Notes: generated by a model not told the origin, from the letters alone. Numbered from the stretch's first letter, positions 37,967 through 47,958 are shown. The stretch: 64,000 nucleotides of DNA from Mesorhizobium sp. dw_380 (GCF_018588885.1 NZ_JAFFIW010000018.1:59209-123208), one strand, 5' to 3'. Numbers and translations are program-made.

Positions 37967-38893
37967 ATGACTGAACAATTGAACGACTTCACCATTCTGG
38001 ACGGCGGCATGGGGCGTCTCCTCGAGCGCCTTGGCGCGCCGTTCCGCTTGCCGGAATGGTCGGCGCTGTCGCTGATCGAGGCGCCGGATTTCGTGACAAG
38101 GGCGCACACTGCATTCGCCGATAGTGGTGCGGATATCATCACCACCAATTCCTACGGGCTGGTGCCGCACATGATTGGCAGGGATCGCTTCGAAAAGGAG
38201 GGGCGTGCACTCGCCGACCGAGCCGGGCGTATCGCCCGCGAGGTCGCCGATCGGGCACCTGGCGACATCAGGGTCGCGGGGTCGCTGCCGCCGCTTTTCG
38301 AAAGCTACCGGCCCGGCAATTTCAAGCCCGACGAAGCGCCGCGCATCCTTGAAAGCCTGGTTGCGGGACTCGCTCCTTACATCGACCTTTGGCTCATCGA
38401 GACGCAAAGCTCCACCGCAGAAGCACTGACGGCACTCGCGGCGGTCAAGCAATTTCATTTGCCGGCATTTGTCTCCTACACCCTCAAGGACGAAGACGGA
38501 CGAGCCGGTCCTCCGGAGCTCAGGTCAGGCGAGCCGGTCGCCGACGCGGTCGCAGCGACGATTGAGGCCGGTGCATCGGGCATCTTGTTCAATTGCAGCC
38601 AGCCCGAGGTCATGGGCGAGGCGGTCGTGGCGGCCCGCAAGGCGATCGCCGCCTCGAGCAATCACAAGATAGAACTTGGCGTCTACGCTAATGCCTTTCT
38701 GCCCGAACCGCCCTCCGACACGCCCTATGCGGGAATTTCCGAGATCAGGAAGGATCTGGACCCGGAGAACTATCTCAAATGGGTGAGCCTCTGGGTGGAG
38801 CAGGGAGCGACGATCGTCGGCGGTTGCTGCGGCATCGGTCCCGAACACATCTCTGCAATCAAGGCAAGCCGCGATCTCGTGCTGGCCGGCTAA
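37967..38893 (+). CDS. Homocysteine S-methyltransferase family protein
   Basis: A 308-residue zinc-type methyltransferase. It begins with FTILDGGMGRLLERLG, carries ADSGADIITTNSYG, and shows the zinc cysteines: ILFNCSQPEVM and the paired GGCCGIGPEHI. These enzymes move a methyl group from S-methylmethionine, SAM or a betaine to homocysteine to form methionine. The start at 37967 is the ATG after TTGAAC. In this cluster it would convert salvaged homocysteine to methionine. Confidence 0.92.
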   Translation: MTEQLNDFTILDGGMGRLLERLGAPFRLPEWSALSLIEAPDFVTRAHTAFADSGADIITTNSYGLVPHMIGRDRFEKEGRALADRAGRIAREVADRAPGDIRVAGSLPPLFESYRPGNFKPDEAPRILESLVAGLAPYIDLWLIETQSSTAEALTALAAVKQFHLPAFVSYTLKDEDGRAGPPELRSGEPVADAVAATIEAGASGILFNCSQPEVMGEAVVAARKAIAASSNHKIELGVYANAFLPEPPSDTPYAGISEIRKDLDPENYLKWVSLWVEQGATIVGGCCGIGPEHISAIKASRDLVLAG

Positions 38894-38937
38894 GACATCG
38901 GTGGGCGCCAGCTCCCGGATCAGAAAGGACGATTTGA

Positions 38938-39363
38938 ATGAGCGGGTTGAAGGTCAGAACGCGGGAAACCGGCGCCACTGCAGTGTTGCGCCCCGGGCAA
39001 CCGCCGACGATAACCACGCCGACGAAAGGGAGTATCGATGTCGTGACAGCCGTCGACCAGCCAGGCTTCAATCCGCTTGACCTGCTCTATGCTTCCGTAG
39101 CGGCTTGCATGGTGTTGAGCGCCCGCATCGCGGCTGGCAGGCTCGGCGTCGTGGACAGACTGCGCGACGTGCGCGCGGATGTCTCGGGCAGCAAGGCGGA
39201 AGGCGACATATCGCGCATCGGCCAGTTCAGAATTGTCCTTGCAATCGAAGGCGATATCGACGCGGCCACAAAGCGGCAGATCGCCGAAGATGCGGAAACG
39301 ATCTGCACGGTAAGCAACACGCTGCGCGGCAAGCCCGAACTCGTCACGGTGTTCGAAGAATAG
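38938..39363 (+). CDS. OsmC family thiol peroxidase-like protein
   Basis: A 141-residue OsmC-fold protein. The two redox cysteines expected for the family are present: Cys in SVAACMVLSARIAAG and Cys in AETICTVSNTLRGKP. OsmC/Ohr proteins reduce organic hydroperoxides. Gene position next to the homocysteine methyltransferase suggests protection against by-products of oxidative sulfur release. Start at 38938 follows AGAAAGGACG. Confidence 0.88.
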   Translation: MSGLKVRTRETGATAVLRPGQPPTITTPTKGSIDVVTAVDQPGFNPLDLLYASVAACMVLSARIAAGRLGVVDRLRDVRADVSGSKAEGDISRIGQFRIVLAIEGDIDAATKRQIAEDAETICTVSNTLRGKPELVTVFEE

Positions 39364-39694
39364 GCTTCAATTTCAGAAGTTGGCATGAATACCGCAGACA
39401 ATGCGCGCAACGGCAATTTGCCTGTGTGATGCCCGGAAATCCATCTCAATTCCATCTCGGAAAGCCAATCCGGCCATTCGACCAAAATAGGCACATATTT
39501 CCGATTTGACGGCAAATGGTGGATGTTTGGAGCCAGTCACAGGGTCGGCCACCTTGTAAGAATGGCGCGGTATCAACCGGTCCGAAAATGACGTGGCAAC
39601 CGATCTCGATCCAAACTTGGGGACCCGGCTGAGAGCGCACCGAGGCGCAATCAAATTCAAACCGACTTCATCACAGTCAACAGGAGATTTCTCG
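39364..39694. other. Intergenic region before the dipeptide-type importer
   Basis: About 330 bp without a gene. A promoter for the downstream five-gene operon is expected here. I see no clear operator or hairpin. Confidence 0.45.
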
Positions 39695-41287
39695 ATGAGC
39701 CTTGCGCAAACGCGATCCAGGTTGTTGGGCGCGATATTCGGCGCTTCATTGGCGTTGGGGGCCGTCGCCGCCCACGCGGACACGCCACCCAATGTCCTGG
39801 TCGTCGCCCAGTCGATCGATGACGCGGTAAGCTTCGACCCCGCCGAGGGTTTTGAACTCACCACCGTGCAATCGTTCAACAACCTCTATCAGCGCCTCGT
39901 CCAGACGAACCGCGACGATGCGACGAAGATCGAACCGGCTCTGGCAAGCGCGTGGGAGGCTGGCGCGGACGGCAAGAGCCTCACGCTCGCGCTCGATGGC
40001 AAGGCAGCCTTTGCCTCCGGCAATCCGGTGCGCCCGGAAGATGTGATCTTCTCGCTGTCGCGCGCCGTCAAACTCAACAAAGCGCCAGCCTTCATCCTCA
40101 ACGAACTGGGCTGGACCGCCGAGACCGTCGACAAGGCGATCGAGAAGATCGATGACAGCCACGTCAAACTCACCTGGAGCGCGGATGTCGGCCCGGCCTT
40201 CGCCCTGGCCATTCTGACCGCGCCTATCGCCTCGGTGGTCGACGAGAAGGTGGTTGCCGCTGCGGTTAAGGACGGCGATTTCGGCAATGATTGGCTCAAA
40301 ACCCATTCGGCGGGCAGCGGTGCTTTCGTCATCGCCACCTATACGGCGCATGAGGCGCTGGTCCTTCAGGCCAACAAGCGCGCGCCAGGCGGTGCTCCCA
40401 AGCTCGAAAACGTCATCATCCGCAACGTGCCCGATGTCGGCGCGCGGCGCCTTCTGATCGAGCAAGGCGATGCCGATATCGCCCGTGGCCTTTCCGCCGA
40501 CCAGATCGACGCGTTGACCAAAGTCAAGGGTGTCAAGGTGCTCGCGGTTCCTTCGGCCCGCACCGACTATCTCCTGATCAATTCCAAGGCGAACGCCACG
40601 CTCGGCAACCCGGCTTTCTGGGAGGCGGCACGCTACCTCGTCGACTACGAGGGCATTGCAAAGGACCTATTGCGCGGCCAGTCGCAAGTCCATCAGGCGT
40701 TCCTGCCGGTCGGCTTTCCCGGTGCCCTGACCGACACGCCTTTCAAGCTCGATGTCGAAAAGGCCAAGAAGATTCTTGCCGACGCCAAAATCGCTGTGCC
40801 GGTGAAGGTCGAGTTCCCGGTCTTCAATGATCAGCCCTTCCTGTCTATTGCGCAGTCTCTGCAATCGACCTTTGCCAAGGCAGGCATCGATCTCGACATT
40901 CAGCCAGGGGTGGCGAGCGACATCTACGCCAAGGGTCGTTCGGGCAACTACCAGGTGACGCTGCGCTACTGGATTCCCGACTATTTCGACCCGCACTCCA
41001 ATGCCAGCGCCTTCGCGATCAACAAGGACAACTCGGCCAACACGGTGGCCAAGCAGGCGGGTTGGGTGATCCCAAAATTGACCGATGAAACCCTTGCCGC
41101 TGTCAAGGAACAGGATCCCGCCAAGCGCGCCACGCTCTACCAGGACCTGCAGCGTGAAGTCCAGAAAAGCTCACCCTACGTCTTCATCCTGCAAGGCAGC
41201 GACCAGGTGGTTTTGCGCGACAATCTGAAAGGCTATAAGCAGGGCCTCAACGCGGATCAGGTCTACTACGACAGGGTCGAAAAATAG
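39695..41287 (+). CDS. Dipeptide/nickel-type ABC substrate-binding protein (family 5)
   Basis: A 530-residue periplasmic binding protein of the DppA/OppA class. Signal peptide MSLAQTRSRLLGAIFGASLA ends near AAHADTPPN. The family block KNVRPEDVIFS-type sequence appears as SGNPVRPEDVIFSLSRAV. The start at 39695 follows CAGGAG; the frame to 39593 is longer without need. It heads a complete dpp-type importer whose ligand could be a glutathione-like or other sulfur peptide, but that is inference. Confidence 0.9.
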   Translation: MSLAQTRSRLLGAIFGASLALGAVAAHADTPPNVLVVAQSIDDAVSFDPAEGFELTTVQSFNNLYQRLVQTNRDDATKIEPALASAWEAGADGKSLTLALDGKAAFASGNPVRPEDVIFSLSRAVKLNKAPAFILNELGWTAETVDKAIEKIDDSHVKLTWSADVGPAFALAILTAPIASVVDEKVVAAAVKDGDFGNDWLKTHSAGSGAFVIATYTAHEALVLQANKRAPGGAPKLENVIIRNVPDVGARRLLIEQGDADIARGLSADQIDALTKVKGVKVLAVPSARTDYLLINSKANATLGNPAFWEAARYLVDYEGIAKDLLRGQSQVHQAFLPVGFPGALTDTPFKLDVEKAKKILADAKIAVPVKVEFPVFNDQPFLSIAQSLQSTFAKAGIDLDIQPGVASDIYAKGRSGNYQVTLRYWIPDYFDPHSNASAFAINKDNSANTVAKQAGWVIPKLTDETLAAVKEQDPAKRATLYQDLQREVQKSSPYVFILQGSDQVVLRDNLKGYKQGLNADQVYYDRVEK

Positions 41288-42361
41288 TTGGCTTCCGGCA
41301 GTCCGGTTCAAAACATTGACAATTCCCGCCAGACCATAGGCTGGCGGGAATTGCATTTTGTATGGGTTGCCCTGCGCTGGCTGATCTCGCTGGCGTTGAC
41401 GCTTCTTGGCCTTGTCGTGGTCACCTTCGCCATGACGAGGCTGTCTCCGGTCGATCCGGCCACGCAGATGGTCGGCAGCCATGCCAGTGCATCAAGCTAT
41501 CAGGCCGCCAGGGAGGCGCTTGGGCTGGACCAGCCGCTGCCGATACAATTCCTGCATTATTTGCGAATGGCGGCTTCCGGCGATTTTGGCCAGTCGATCT
41601 CGACGGGTCAGCCCGTTGCCAGCGACATTGCACGCACCTTTCCGGCAACGCTGGAACTTGCCACGGTGGCCATCATCATGGGCGCGGCACTCGGGCTTTG
41701 CCTCGGCATCTTCGCGGCAATGCGGCCTGGCGGTGTTTTCGACGCGGTGGCCAGGCTGATTTCGTTGGTCGGCTATTCCGTGCCGATCTTCTGGCTGGGG
41801 CTGCTCATGCTTCTGCTGTTCTACGCGCGCCTGCATTGGGCGCCGGGGCCTGGCCGTCTTGACGTCCTGTTCCAATACACGGTGCCCGCGCGCACCGGCT
41901 TCGTGTTGTTGGACACCTGGCTTTCGGGCAAGCCTGGCGCATTTCGCGATGCGCTGGCGCACCTTGCCCTGCCGGCGACGGTCCTGATGTTCTATGCGCT
42001 GGCCGGCATCGCGCGGTTGACGCGGGCTCTGGTTCTGACCGAACTCGGACAGGAATATGCGCTCACCGCCTATGCCAAGGGGGCGGCGGTCCATCGCGTG
42101 GTTTTCGTGCATGTGCTGCCTAATATCGCCGGGCAATTGATCACGATTTGCGCACTCGCCTATGCGAGCCTTCTCGAAGGTGCGGTGCTGACCGAGACCG
42201 TCTTTGCCTGGCCTGGAATCGGGCGCTACCTGACGACTGCGATGTTTGCTGGCGACATGCCGGCCATTCTCGGCGGCACCATCGTCATCGGCGCTTCGTT
42301 CGTCCTTCTCAACACGCTCACCGATCTTGCTGTCGGCAGGACAGCCCGAGGCAGAGCATGA
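41288..42361 (+). CDS. Dipeptide-type ABC permease (DppB-like)
   Basis: A 357-residue permease with about six helices. It shows the family N-terminal element FAMTRLSPVDPATQMVG and the EAA loop LGQEYALTAYAKGAAVHRVV. TTG at 41288 directly after the previous stop is the best available start, as no ATG is in frame before the first helix. Overlaps the next gene by ATGA. Confidence 0.9.
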   Translation: MASGSPVQNIDNSRQTIGWRELHFVWVALRWLISLALTLLGLVVVTFAMTRLSPVDPATQMVGSHASASSYQAAREALGLDQPLPIQFLHYLRMAASGDFGQSISTGQPVASDIARTFPATLELATVAIIMGAALGLCLGIFAAMRPGGVFDAVARLISLVGYSVPIFWLGLLMLLLFYARLHWAPGPGRLDVLFQYTVPARTGFVLLDTWLSGKPGAFRDALAHLALPATVLMFYALAGIARLTRALVLTELGQEYALTAYAKGAAVHRVVFVHVLPNIAGQLITICALAYASLLEGAVLTETVFAWPGIGRYLTTAMFAGDMPAILGGTIVIGASFVLLNTLTDLAVGRTARGRA

Positions 42362-43218
42362 TTGTTGCAGGAGCAGGTGGCCGTCTCGGTGACGTTTCTT
42401 TTCTCGCGCGTCTGGCGCGCTCGCCCTCGGCCGCCGCAGGCGCCGTTGGCGTTGCGCTCGTCGTGCTTGTCGCCCTGCTTGCGCCGCTGATCGCGCCCTA
42501 CGATCCCAACCTGCAGGAGACCGCAAACAGGCTGGCCGCGCCCCAGGGCGCCCATTGGCTGGGGACCGATGCTTTTGGCCGGGACCTGCTGTCGCGCCTG
42601 ATCTACGGCACGCGGCCGACGCTCCTCCTTCTGATGTTCGTCGTTCTTCTGATGGCCCCGCTTGGCATCCTGGTCGGCATCCTGGCCGGGTTCTTCGGTG
42701 GCATCGTCGAACGCGTGTTGATGCGCATCACCGATATCGTCATGGCCTTTCCGCGCCTTGTCCTGGCCTTCGCTTTCGTCGCCTTGATCGGTCCCGGACT
42801 CGTCAACGGTGCGCTGGCGCTGGCGCTGACGAGCTGGCCTGCTTATGCGCGCCAGGCACGTGTGGAAACGGCTGCGTTGCGCCGCAACGACTATCTCTCG
42901 GCGGCTGAAATGGTCGGCATCCGCGGTTTCAGGTTACTGTGGGGCCATGTGCTGCCGATGCTGCTGCCTTCCGCCATCATCCGCATCGCCCTCGATATGA
43001 GCGGCGTCATCCTTGCCGCCGCAGGCCTCGGCTTTCTTGGTCTCGGCGTACGGCCGCCAACAGCGGAGTGGGGGTCGATGGTGGCCGACGGCACCCAGGT
43101 CATTTTCGACCAGTGGTGGATCGCCGCCGCCCCGGGCTTTGCGATCTTTCTGACCAGCTTGGCCTTCAACCTGCTTGCCGACGGCCTGCGCGATATCCTG
43201 GATCCGCGCCATGGCTGA
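42358..43218 (+). CDS. Dipeptide-type ABC permease (DppC-like)
   Basis: A 286-residue permease. The block GAHWLGTDAFGRDLLSRLIY G is the DppC signature, followed by helices and the EAA-type loop RNDYLSAAEMVGIRGFRLLW. It overlaps both neighbours by a few bases (4 and 8 nt), so the operon is translationally tight. Confidence 0.92.
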   Translation: MIVAGAGGRLGDVSFLARLARSPSAAAGAVGVALVVLVALLAPLIAPYDPNLQETANRLAAPQGAHWLGTDAFGRDLLSRLIYGTRPTLLLLMFVVLLMAPLGILVGILAGFFGGIVERVLMRITDIVMAFPRLVLAFAFVALIGPGLVNGALALALTSWPAYARQARVETAALRRNDYLSAAEMVGIRGFRLLWGHVLPMLLPSAIIRIALDMSGVILAAAGLGFLGLGVRPPTAEWGSMVADGTQVIFDQWWIAAAPGFAIFLTSLAFNLLADGLRDILDPRHG

Positions 43219-44041
43219 GCCGCTTCTGCGTATCGAAGATCTGACCATTTCCTTTCCATCGCGACAGGGGCAGGGCGCCGTTGTCCGTTCTGTTTCCTTC
43301 GAAGTAGGGGCGGAAATTGTCGCTGTGGTCGGCGAATCCGGGTCCGGCAAGTCGCTGACCGGCCGGGCCATCATGGGACTGCTGCCGCCTCGCGCCGAAA
43401 CAACCGCAAAGACCTTGTCGTTTGAGGGCAGGGACCTCACTCGCCTCGCTGCCGCCCATTGGCGTGCCTTGCGCGGCAGCGCCATCGCTCTCATTCTTCA
43501 GGACCCGAAATATTCACTCAATCCTTCGATGCGGGTCGGCCGGCAGGTGGAGGAGACGCTGCTTCTGCACACTTCGCTTTCGGCGCGTGAGCGGCGTGAG
43601 AAGGCGCTGGCCATGCTGTCGCGTGTCGGCTTCGATGACCCGCAGCGCGTCCATGCCAGCTACCCCCGCGAACTGTCGGGCGGCATGGGCCAGCGCGCCA
43701 TGATCGCGGCGATGCTGATCAACAAGCCCTCCCTGCTGATCGCCGACGAAGCGACATCGGCGCTCGACCACGATCTCCAGGTTCAGATCCTGGAGCTGCT
43801 CGGTGGCCTGACGCGGGAGCTGGGCATGGGCCTGCTGCTGATCAGCCATGATCTCCAGCAGGTGGCCCGTTTTGCCGACCGGGTTCTGGTAATGCGCCAG
43901 GGAACCATCGTCGACCGGCTCGCCGCAAGCGAGCTCGCCGACGCGACGCATCCCTATACGCTGGCGCTGTGGAACGCCCGTCCATCCGGCGTCACATACG
44001 GGACAAGACTGCCCACCGTTGCCGACGAGATGGAGCCATGA
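43211..44041 (+). CDS. Dipeptide-type ABC ATPase (DppD-like)
   Basis: A 276-residue ATPase with Walker A GESGSGKSL, Q-loop LILQDPKYSLNPSMRVGRQ, signature LSGGMGQRAMIAAML, Walker B LLIADEA and switch His in LLISHD. The start MAEPLLRIEDLTISFPS at 43211 lies inside the end of the permease gene. It pairs with the next ATPase. Confidence 0.92.
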   Translation: MAEPLLRIEDLTISFPSRQGQGAVVRSVSFEVGAEIVAVVGESGSGKSLTGRAIMGLLPPRAETTAKTLSFEGRDLTRLAAAHWRALRGSAIALILQDPKYSLNPSMRVGRQVEETLLLHTSLSARERREKALAMLSRVGFDDPQRVHASYPRELSGGMGQRAMIAAMLINKPSLLIADEATSALDHDLQVQILELLGGLTRELGMGLLLISHDLQQVARFADRVLVMRQGTIVDRLAASELADATHPYTLALWNARPSGVTYGTRLPTVADEMEP

Positions 44042-44757
44042 CGGCCGCTCTTGCCGTCGAGGGCCTGTCGGTGTCGTTCGGCGATCGTTCCCGCGGAGAT
44101 GCAGGCCGGCGTGCCGTCGTTCACGATGTCAGCTTCACGGTGACCGCCGGTGAGACATTCGGGCTGATCGGTCCCTCCGGTTGCGGCAAGACAACCGTTC
44201 TTCGCACGATTGCCGGGCTCAACACCGACTGGCAAGGCGCCATCTGCGTTGGCGACATTGCGCTTGTTCCCGGGCGCAAGATCGAGGGGAGGCTACGCGA
44301 TGATGTGCAGATGGTGTTCCAGGACCCTCACTCATCGCTGCACCCGCGTCATCGCGTCGAGCACATTCTTGGCGAGCCGCTTGCCATTCGCGGCATTTCC
44401 GGTGTCGCTTCGAAGGTGACGGAGTTGCTGGAGCAGGTAGGACTTGCGGCCCACATGGTCAGCCGTTTCCCGCATCAGCTTTCTGGCGGCCAACGCCAAC
44501 GTGTCGCAATCGCGCGTGCGTTGCTCCTCAAACCCAAGCTTCTGCTGCTGGACGAGCCGACCTCAGCGCTCGATGTGTCGGCCCAGGCAGGGATTCTCAA
44601 TCTGCTGGCCGATTTGAAGCGAGATCATGGCACGACCCTGGTGCTGGTTAGTCATGACCCTGGCGTTGTCGGCCATCTCTGCGACCGCGCAGCGCGGATG
44701 GCAAAGGGTAGGCTGGAGACCATCCTCGACCGCAGCGCGCTTTCACGATTGTCTTGA
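44038..44757 (+). CDS. Dipeptide-type ABC ATPase (DppF-like)
   Basis: A 239-residue ATPase with Walker A GPSGCGKTT, Q-loop MVFQDPHSSLHPRHRV, signature LSGGQRQRVAIARAL, Walker B LLLLDEP and His in LVSHDP. It overlaps the previous gene by ATGA. It is slightly short for DppF because the usual C-terminal oligopeptide domain is absent. Confidence 0.92.
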   Translation: MTAALAVEGLSVSFGDRSRGDAGRRAVVHDVSFTVTAGETFGLIGPSGCGKTTVLRTIAGLNTDWQGAICVGDIALVPGRKIEGRLRDDVQMVFQDPHSSLHPRHRVEHILGEPLAIRGISGVASKVTELLEQVGLAAHMVSRFPHQLSGGQRQRVAIARALLLKPKLLLLDEPTSALDVSAQAGILNLLADLKRDHGTTLVLVSHDPGVVGHLCDRAARMAKGRLETILDRSALSRLS

Positions 44758-44771
44758 CTTTGAAGGAAGTC

Positions 44772-44798
44772 TTGCGATCGGCCATTCTATAATCGCAA
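44772..44798. promoter_or_regulatory. Dyad downstream of the dpp-type operon
   Basis: TTGCGAT (44772-44778) and ATCGCAA (44792-44798) form an exact inverted repeat with 13 nt between. There is no T-run. It could be an operator for the following hydrolase gene or a hairpin. GAGAA/TTCTC at 44819-44831 is another small dyad. Confidence 0.35.
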
Positions 44799-44993
44799 TA
44801 AGGTCGGCGCCTGCCCTGGAGAATTGTTCTCTCGCTACGCTCTCGGCTGGAATGGACTTTCATAAGCTTGGTCAACAACAGGCAAAGGGCATGTTGGCTC
44901 TTGGCCAAAATGATCCCACATTGACGGCGTGACATTGGCGAGACGTTGTGGGCGTCGCTGGCACCACGCGAAGGACACAGGACCTGACCAGCG

Positions 44994-45830
44994 ATGACCC
45001 ACACCACCAAAGCATTGTCGAATGTCGCCGGTCTGCGGGTGCGCCTCAAGAGCGGGTTGCGGCATCACTACGTCAGGACCGGGTCATCAGGACCGACCGT
45101 CGTCCTTCTGCACGGATTTCTCGATTCGTGGCGAAGCTTTCACGCTCTGTTTGAAGGGCTTGGAAGACGCTTTCAGCTCTTTGCCTATGACCAGCGCGGT
45201 CACGGCGACAGTGAGCCCGCGAAAGACTACGCGATCTCGGATTTCGCGGACGATGCAATCGATTTTCTCGAAAATGTCGTTGGGGCCCCGGCATACCTCG
45301 TTGGCCATTCGCTCGGTAGCATTGTTGCGCAGAGGGTTGCTGCAAAGCGTCCAGATCTGGTCGCTAAGCTGGTGCTGATCGGCGGTGCGCTGACGGCAGC
45401 GGATCACCCCGGACTGAGAGAGCTGCAGACCGGCCTTGAGGCTTTCACAGATGCCGTTCCAGACGAGTTCGTCGACGCATTCCAGAGAAGCACTGTCTTT
45501 GCGCCGATCTCCGAGGACGCGATCGGGGTCTACATCGCCGAGAGCTCCAAGGTTGGCATCGGGGCGTGGCGCGGCGCGCTTCGCGGTCTCGTCGACGAGC
45601 CCGCCGAAGCTGGAGCGAGCGTGATCGCCATACCCACCTTGATTCTCTGGGGCGAGGAAGACGGTGTCTTCGACCGCGAAGCCCAGCGTGCTCTGGCCGG
45701 GAATTTTCCCGATCATGTCGCCATCAATTACCCACAGGTCGGCCACGCACCACAATGGGAAATCCCGGATCGCGTCGCCACTGATATCGAGAATTTCCTG
45801 CTTGCTTCGCCTGCCAGAACGGCAAGCTAG
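44994..45830 (+). CDS. Alpha/beta hydrolase
   Basis: A 278-residue hydrolase of the haloalkane dehalogenase/epoxide hydrolase-like group. The oxyanion region is VVLLHGFLDSWRSF, the nucleophile elbow is LVGHSLGSI (Ser), the acid lies near ILWGEEDGVF (Asp) and the His in NYPQVGHAPQWE. The catalytic triad is therefore complete. It is followed 17 bp later by the TTC38-like gene. Substrate unknown; an ester or thioester from the sulfur pathway is possible. Confidence 0.88.
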   Translation: MTHTTKALSNVAGLRVRLKSGLRHHYVRTGSSGPTVVLLHGFLDSWRSFHALFEGLGRRFQLFAYDQRGHGDSEPAKDYAISDFADDAIDFLENVVGAPAYLVGHSLGSIVAQRVAAKRPDLVAKLVLIGGALTAADHPGLRELQTGLEAFTDAVPDEFVDAFQRSTVFAPISEDAIGVYIAESSKVGIGAWRGALRGLVDEPAEAGASVIAIPTLILWGEEDGVFDREAQRALAGNFPDHVAINYPQVGHAPQWEIPDRVATDIENFLLASPARTAS

Positions 45831-45847
45831 CGCCAACGGAGCGTCGA

Positions 45848-47215
45848 ATGCCTAGAGATCAACAGGGACTTCCGGTAACCGGATCACAGGGATCGATCGG
45901 TGCGCTGGATACGGCGATCACGGATTATTTTGCCTGGCGCGGAGATCCCGTCGCGGTTCTCCAGGATGCTGTGCAACATGATCCCGCTTTCACTCTCGGC
46001 CACACGGCCTTGGCAGCGCTCTTCGCCCTGAACGGTCTGCGCGGCGACAATCCTGCTGTCGTCTCTGCAATCAACGCGGCGGAAGCCTCGATCGGCGGCG
46101 CGACGTCTCGCGAGCGCGGACACCTGGCGGCCGCGAAGGCATGGGCAGCGGGCGAGATCATTGCTGCGACCGACATTTGGGAAAGCATCCTTGTCGATCA
46201 TCCGACCGACGCGCTGGCGCTTCGTTTCGCCCATGACAGCTACTTCTATCTCGGCCACTCGGCGAGCATCCGGGACTCGGTGGCGCGCGTGCTGCCGAAC
46301 TGGGATTCGAGCAATCCGAACTACGGGTTCGTTCTCGGCCAGTATGCTTTCGGGCTGGAGGAGACGGGCGAGCTGCGCCGCGCCGAGGAATTTGGCCGCC
46401 GTGCAATCGAGAGGAATGCCGAAGACGCCTGGGCGGTGCATGCGGTCGCCCATGTCCTCGAAACCGAAAGCCGCCAGCAGGAAGGCATCGAATTCCTGAA
46501 AGGTTCCCGCCCGGCCTGGGGCAAGGCCCATGCGCTTTCGGTGCACAATGGCTGGCATCTCGCGCTCTACCTCATCGAAGAGGGGCGGTTTGCAGAAGTG
46601 CTTGCCGATTACGACCGCTACATCCAGCCGAAGCTGGCCGCGGATTCGCTTCTTGACCTGGTCGACGCCTCGGCTCTCCTCTGGCGGGTCGAACTGGCAG
46701 GCGGCGACGTGGGCGATCGCTGGAGTGCGGTTGCCGATCAATGGCTGACCCACGTCGACGACCATGTTCTCGTGTTCAACGATCTGCATATCGCCCTGGC
46801 CTTGTCGCGTGCCGGCAAGAGCGACGGGCTCGACCGATTGCTCCACTCGCTCGACGATTATGCGGCCAATGGCAAGGGCGACAATCGAGAGGTTACCCTC
46901 GATGTCGGGCGGCGCATCGTCGACGGGGTGGTGGCGTTCGCCGACGGCGACTTTGAGCGCACGGTAGAGCTTATCCTGCCGGTTCGCTACAAGGTGACAC
47001 GTATCGGCGGGAGCCATGCGCAGCGCGACTTGGTCACCCAAACGCTGATTGCCGCGGCGGAGCGGTCCAGAAATTTCAACCTCGCGCGCGCCCTGCTTGC
47101 CGAACGCCTGGCGGTGCGCCCGACGGAGAGGACGCGGCAGGCTTACACCCGGGCCGAGGCAAACGCTGCCGCCCATCAGCGGATCGAACGGCGAAGTGAC
47201 CACCTCGCCAGGTAG
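45848..47215 (+). CDS. Tetratricopeptide-repeat protein of the TTC38 family
   Basis: A 455-residue soluble helical protein resembling TTC38, a family shared by bacteria and animals with no settled biochemical role. Conserved blocks are EDAWAVHAVAHVLETESRQQ EGIEFL and HALSVHNGWHLALYLIEEG, with clustered histidines. The C-terminal end overlaps the truncated minus-strand SfnB-like gene by 40 bp, so its last ~15 residues may be altered by the rearrangement. It forms a pair with the hydrolase. Confidence 0.8.
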   Translation: MPRDQQGLPVTGSQGSIGALDTAITDYFAWRGDPVAVLQDAVQHDPAFTLGHTALAALFALNGLRGDNPAVVSAINAAEASIGGATSRERGHLAAAKAWAAGEIIAATDIWESILVDHPTDALALRFAHDSYFYLGHSASIRDSVARVLPNWDSSNPNYGFVLGQYAFGLEETGELRRAEEFGRRAIERNAEDAWAVHAVAHVLETESRQQEGIEFLKGSRPAWGKAHALSVHNGWHLALYLIEEGRFAEVLADYDRYIQPKLAADSLLDLVDASALLWRVELAGGDVGDRWSAVADQWLTHVDDHVLVFNDLHIALALSRAGKSDGLDRLLHSLDDYAANGKGDNREVTLDVGRRIVDGVVAFADGDFERTVELILPVRYKVTRIGGSHAQRDLVTQTLIAAAERSRNFNLARALLAERLAVRPTERTRQAYTRAEANAAAHQRIERRSDHLAR

Positions 47216-47958
47216 GCAGGAAGGACGCGTTCGGCGGGCGCCGCAACGTCACGGTTGATGACGGTTCCGCTCGCCGTCGTGCGTTGTCCGAAACTCGACC
47301 AGTCGTCGATGACCTCGAGGCCGGGCGTCTGGCGGTCGACAATGGCGACGCGAACCTTGCCGTCTTCGTCGATGGCAACGATGGGAACGAGATGGGCGAA
47401 GAGGGCGCCGGTCGAATAGAATTTCTCGCCATTGACGATGTAGTCCCCTCCCTGACGTACGATGCGTGTCTCGAAATCCTCAACGTTCTTGCCTTTGAAC
47501 TCGGAGAAGGCGTTGCCGAGGCGAAGCCCCCAAAGGACAAGGCCGAACAGCGCCTGCTTCTGCGCGTCGGACCCGGTCGCTCGGATCAGGTCGGTGATCT
47601 CGAAATGGTTCTGCGGAATCTGGGCCAGGGATGAATCGGCCGCCGCGATGATCTTGAAGACTTCCGCCACTGTCGCCTGCGACACACTGGCACCGCCGAA
47701 CGCCCGCGGTACCGTGATCCCCCAAAGTCCGCTTTGCGAGAATATATCCAGTTCCGCGATGGGCAGGCGGCGGTCGCGATCGCGCTCGGCGGCACCTTCG
47801 GCGAACTGTCCCGCCAGTTTCGTTGCAACCGCAATTGCCTCTTCATCCGTGTGAATAATGTGTGCCGGAGACGCCGGTCGCTTCGACGCGGGAAAGGCAT
47901 CGCCGCGCGGCTCCACTTTCTTGGCCGGCACACTCATCGTCTGGCTCTCCCTTGGCAT
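47176..47958 (-). pseudogene. Truncated SfnB/acyl-CoA dehydrogenase-like flavoprotein
   Basis: The 260-residue product matches only the N-terminal and middle regions of an SfnB-type protein (ITVPRAFGGASVSQATVAEV, FEITDLIRATGSDAQKQALF and NGEKFYSTGALFAHLVPIVA). After RVLPAYLA the homology stops and the frame ends RWSLRRSIR. The helical C-terminal domain, about 130 residues that complete the flavin site, is missing. The cut coincides with the end of the TTC38-like gene. It is a paralogue of the intact gene at 34899. Confidence 0.8.
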
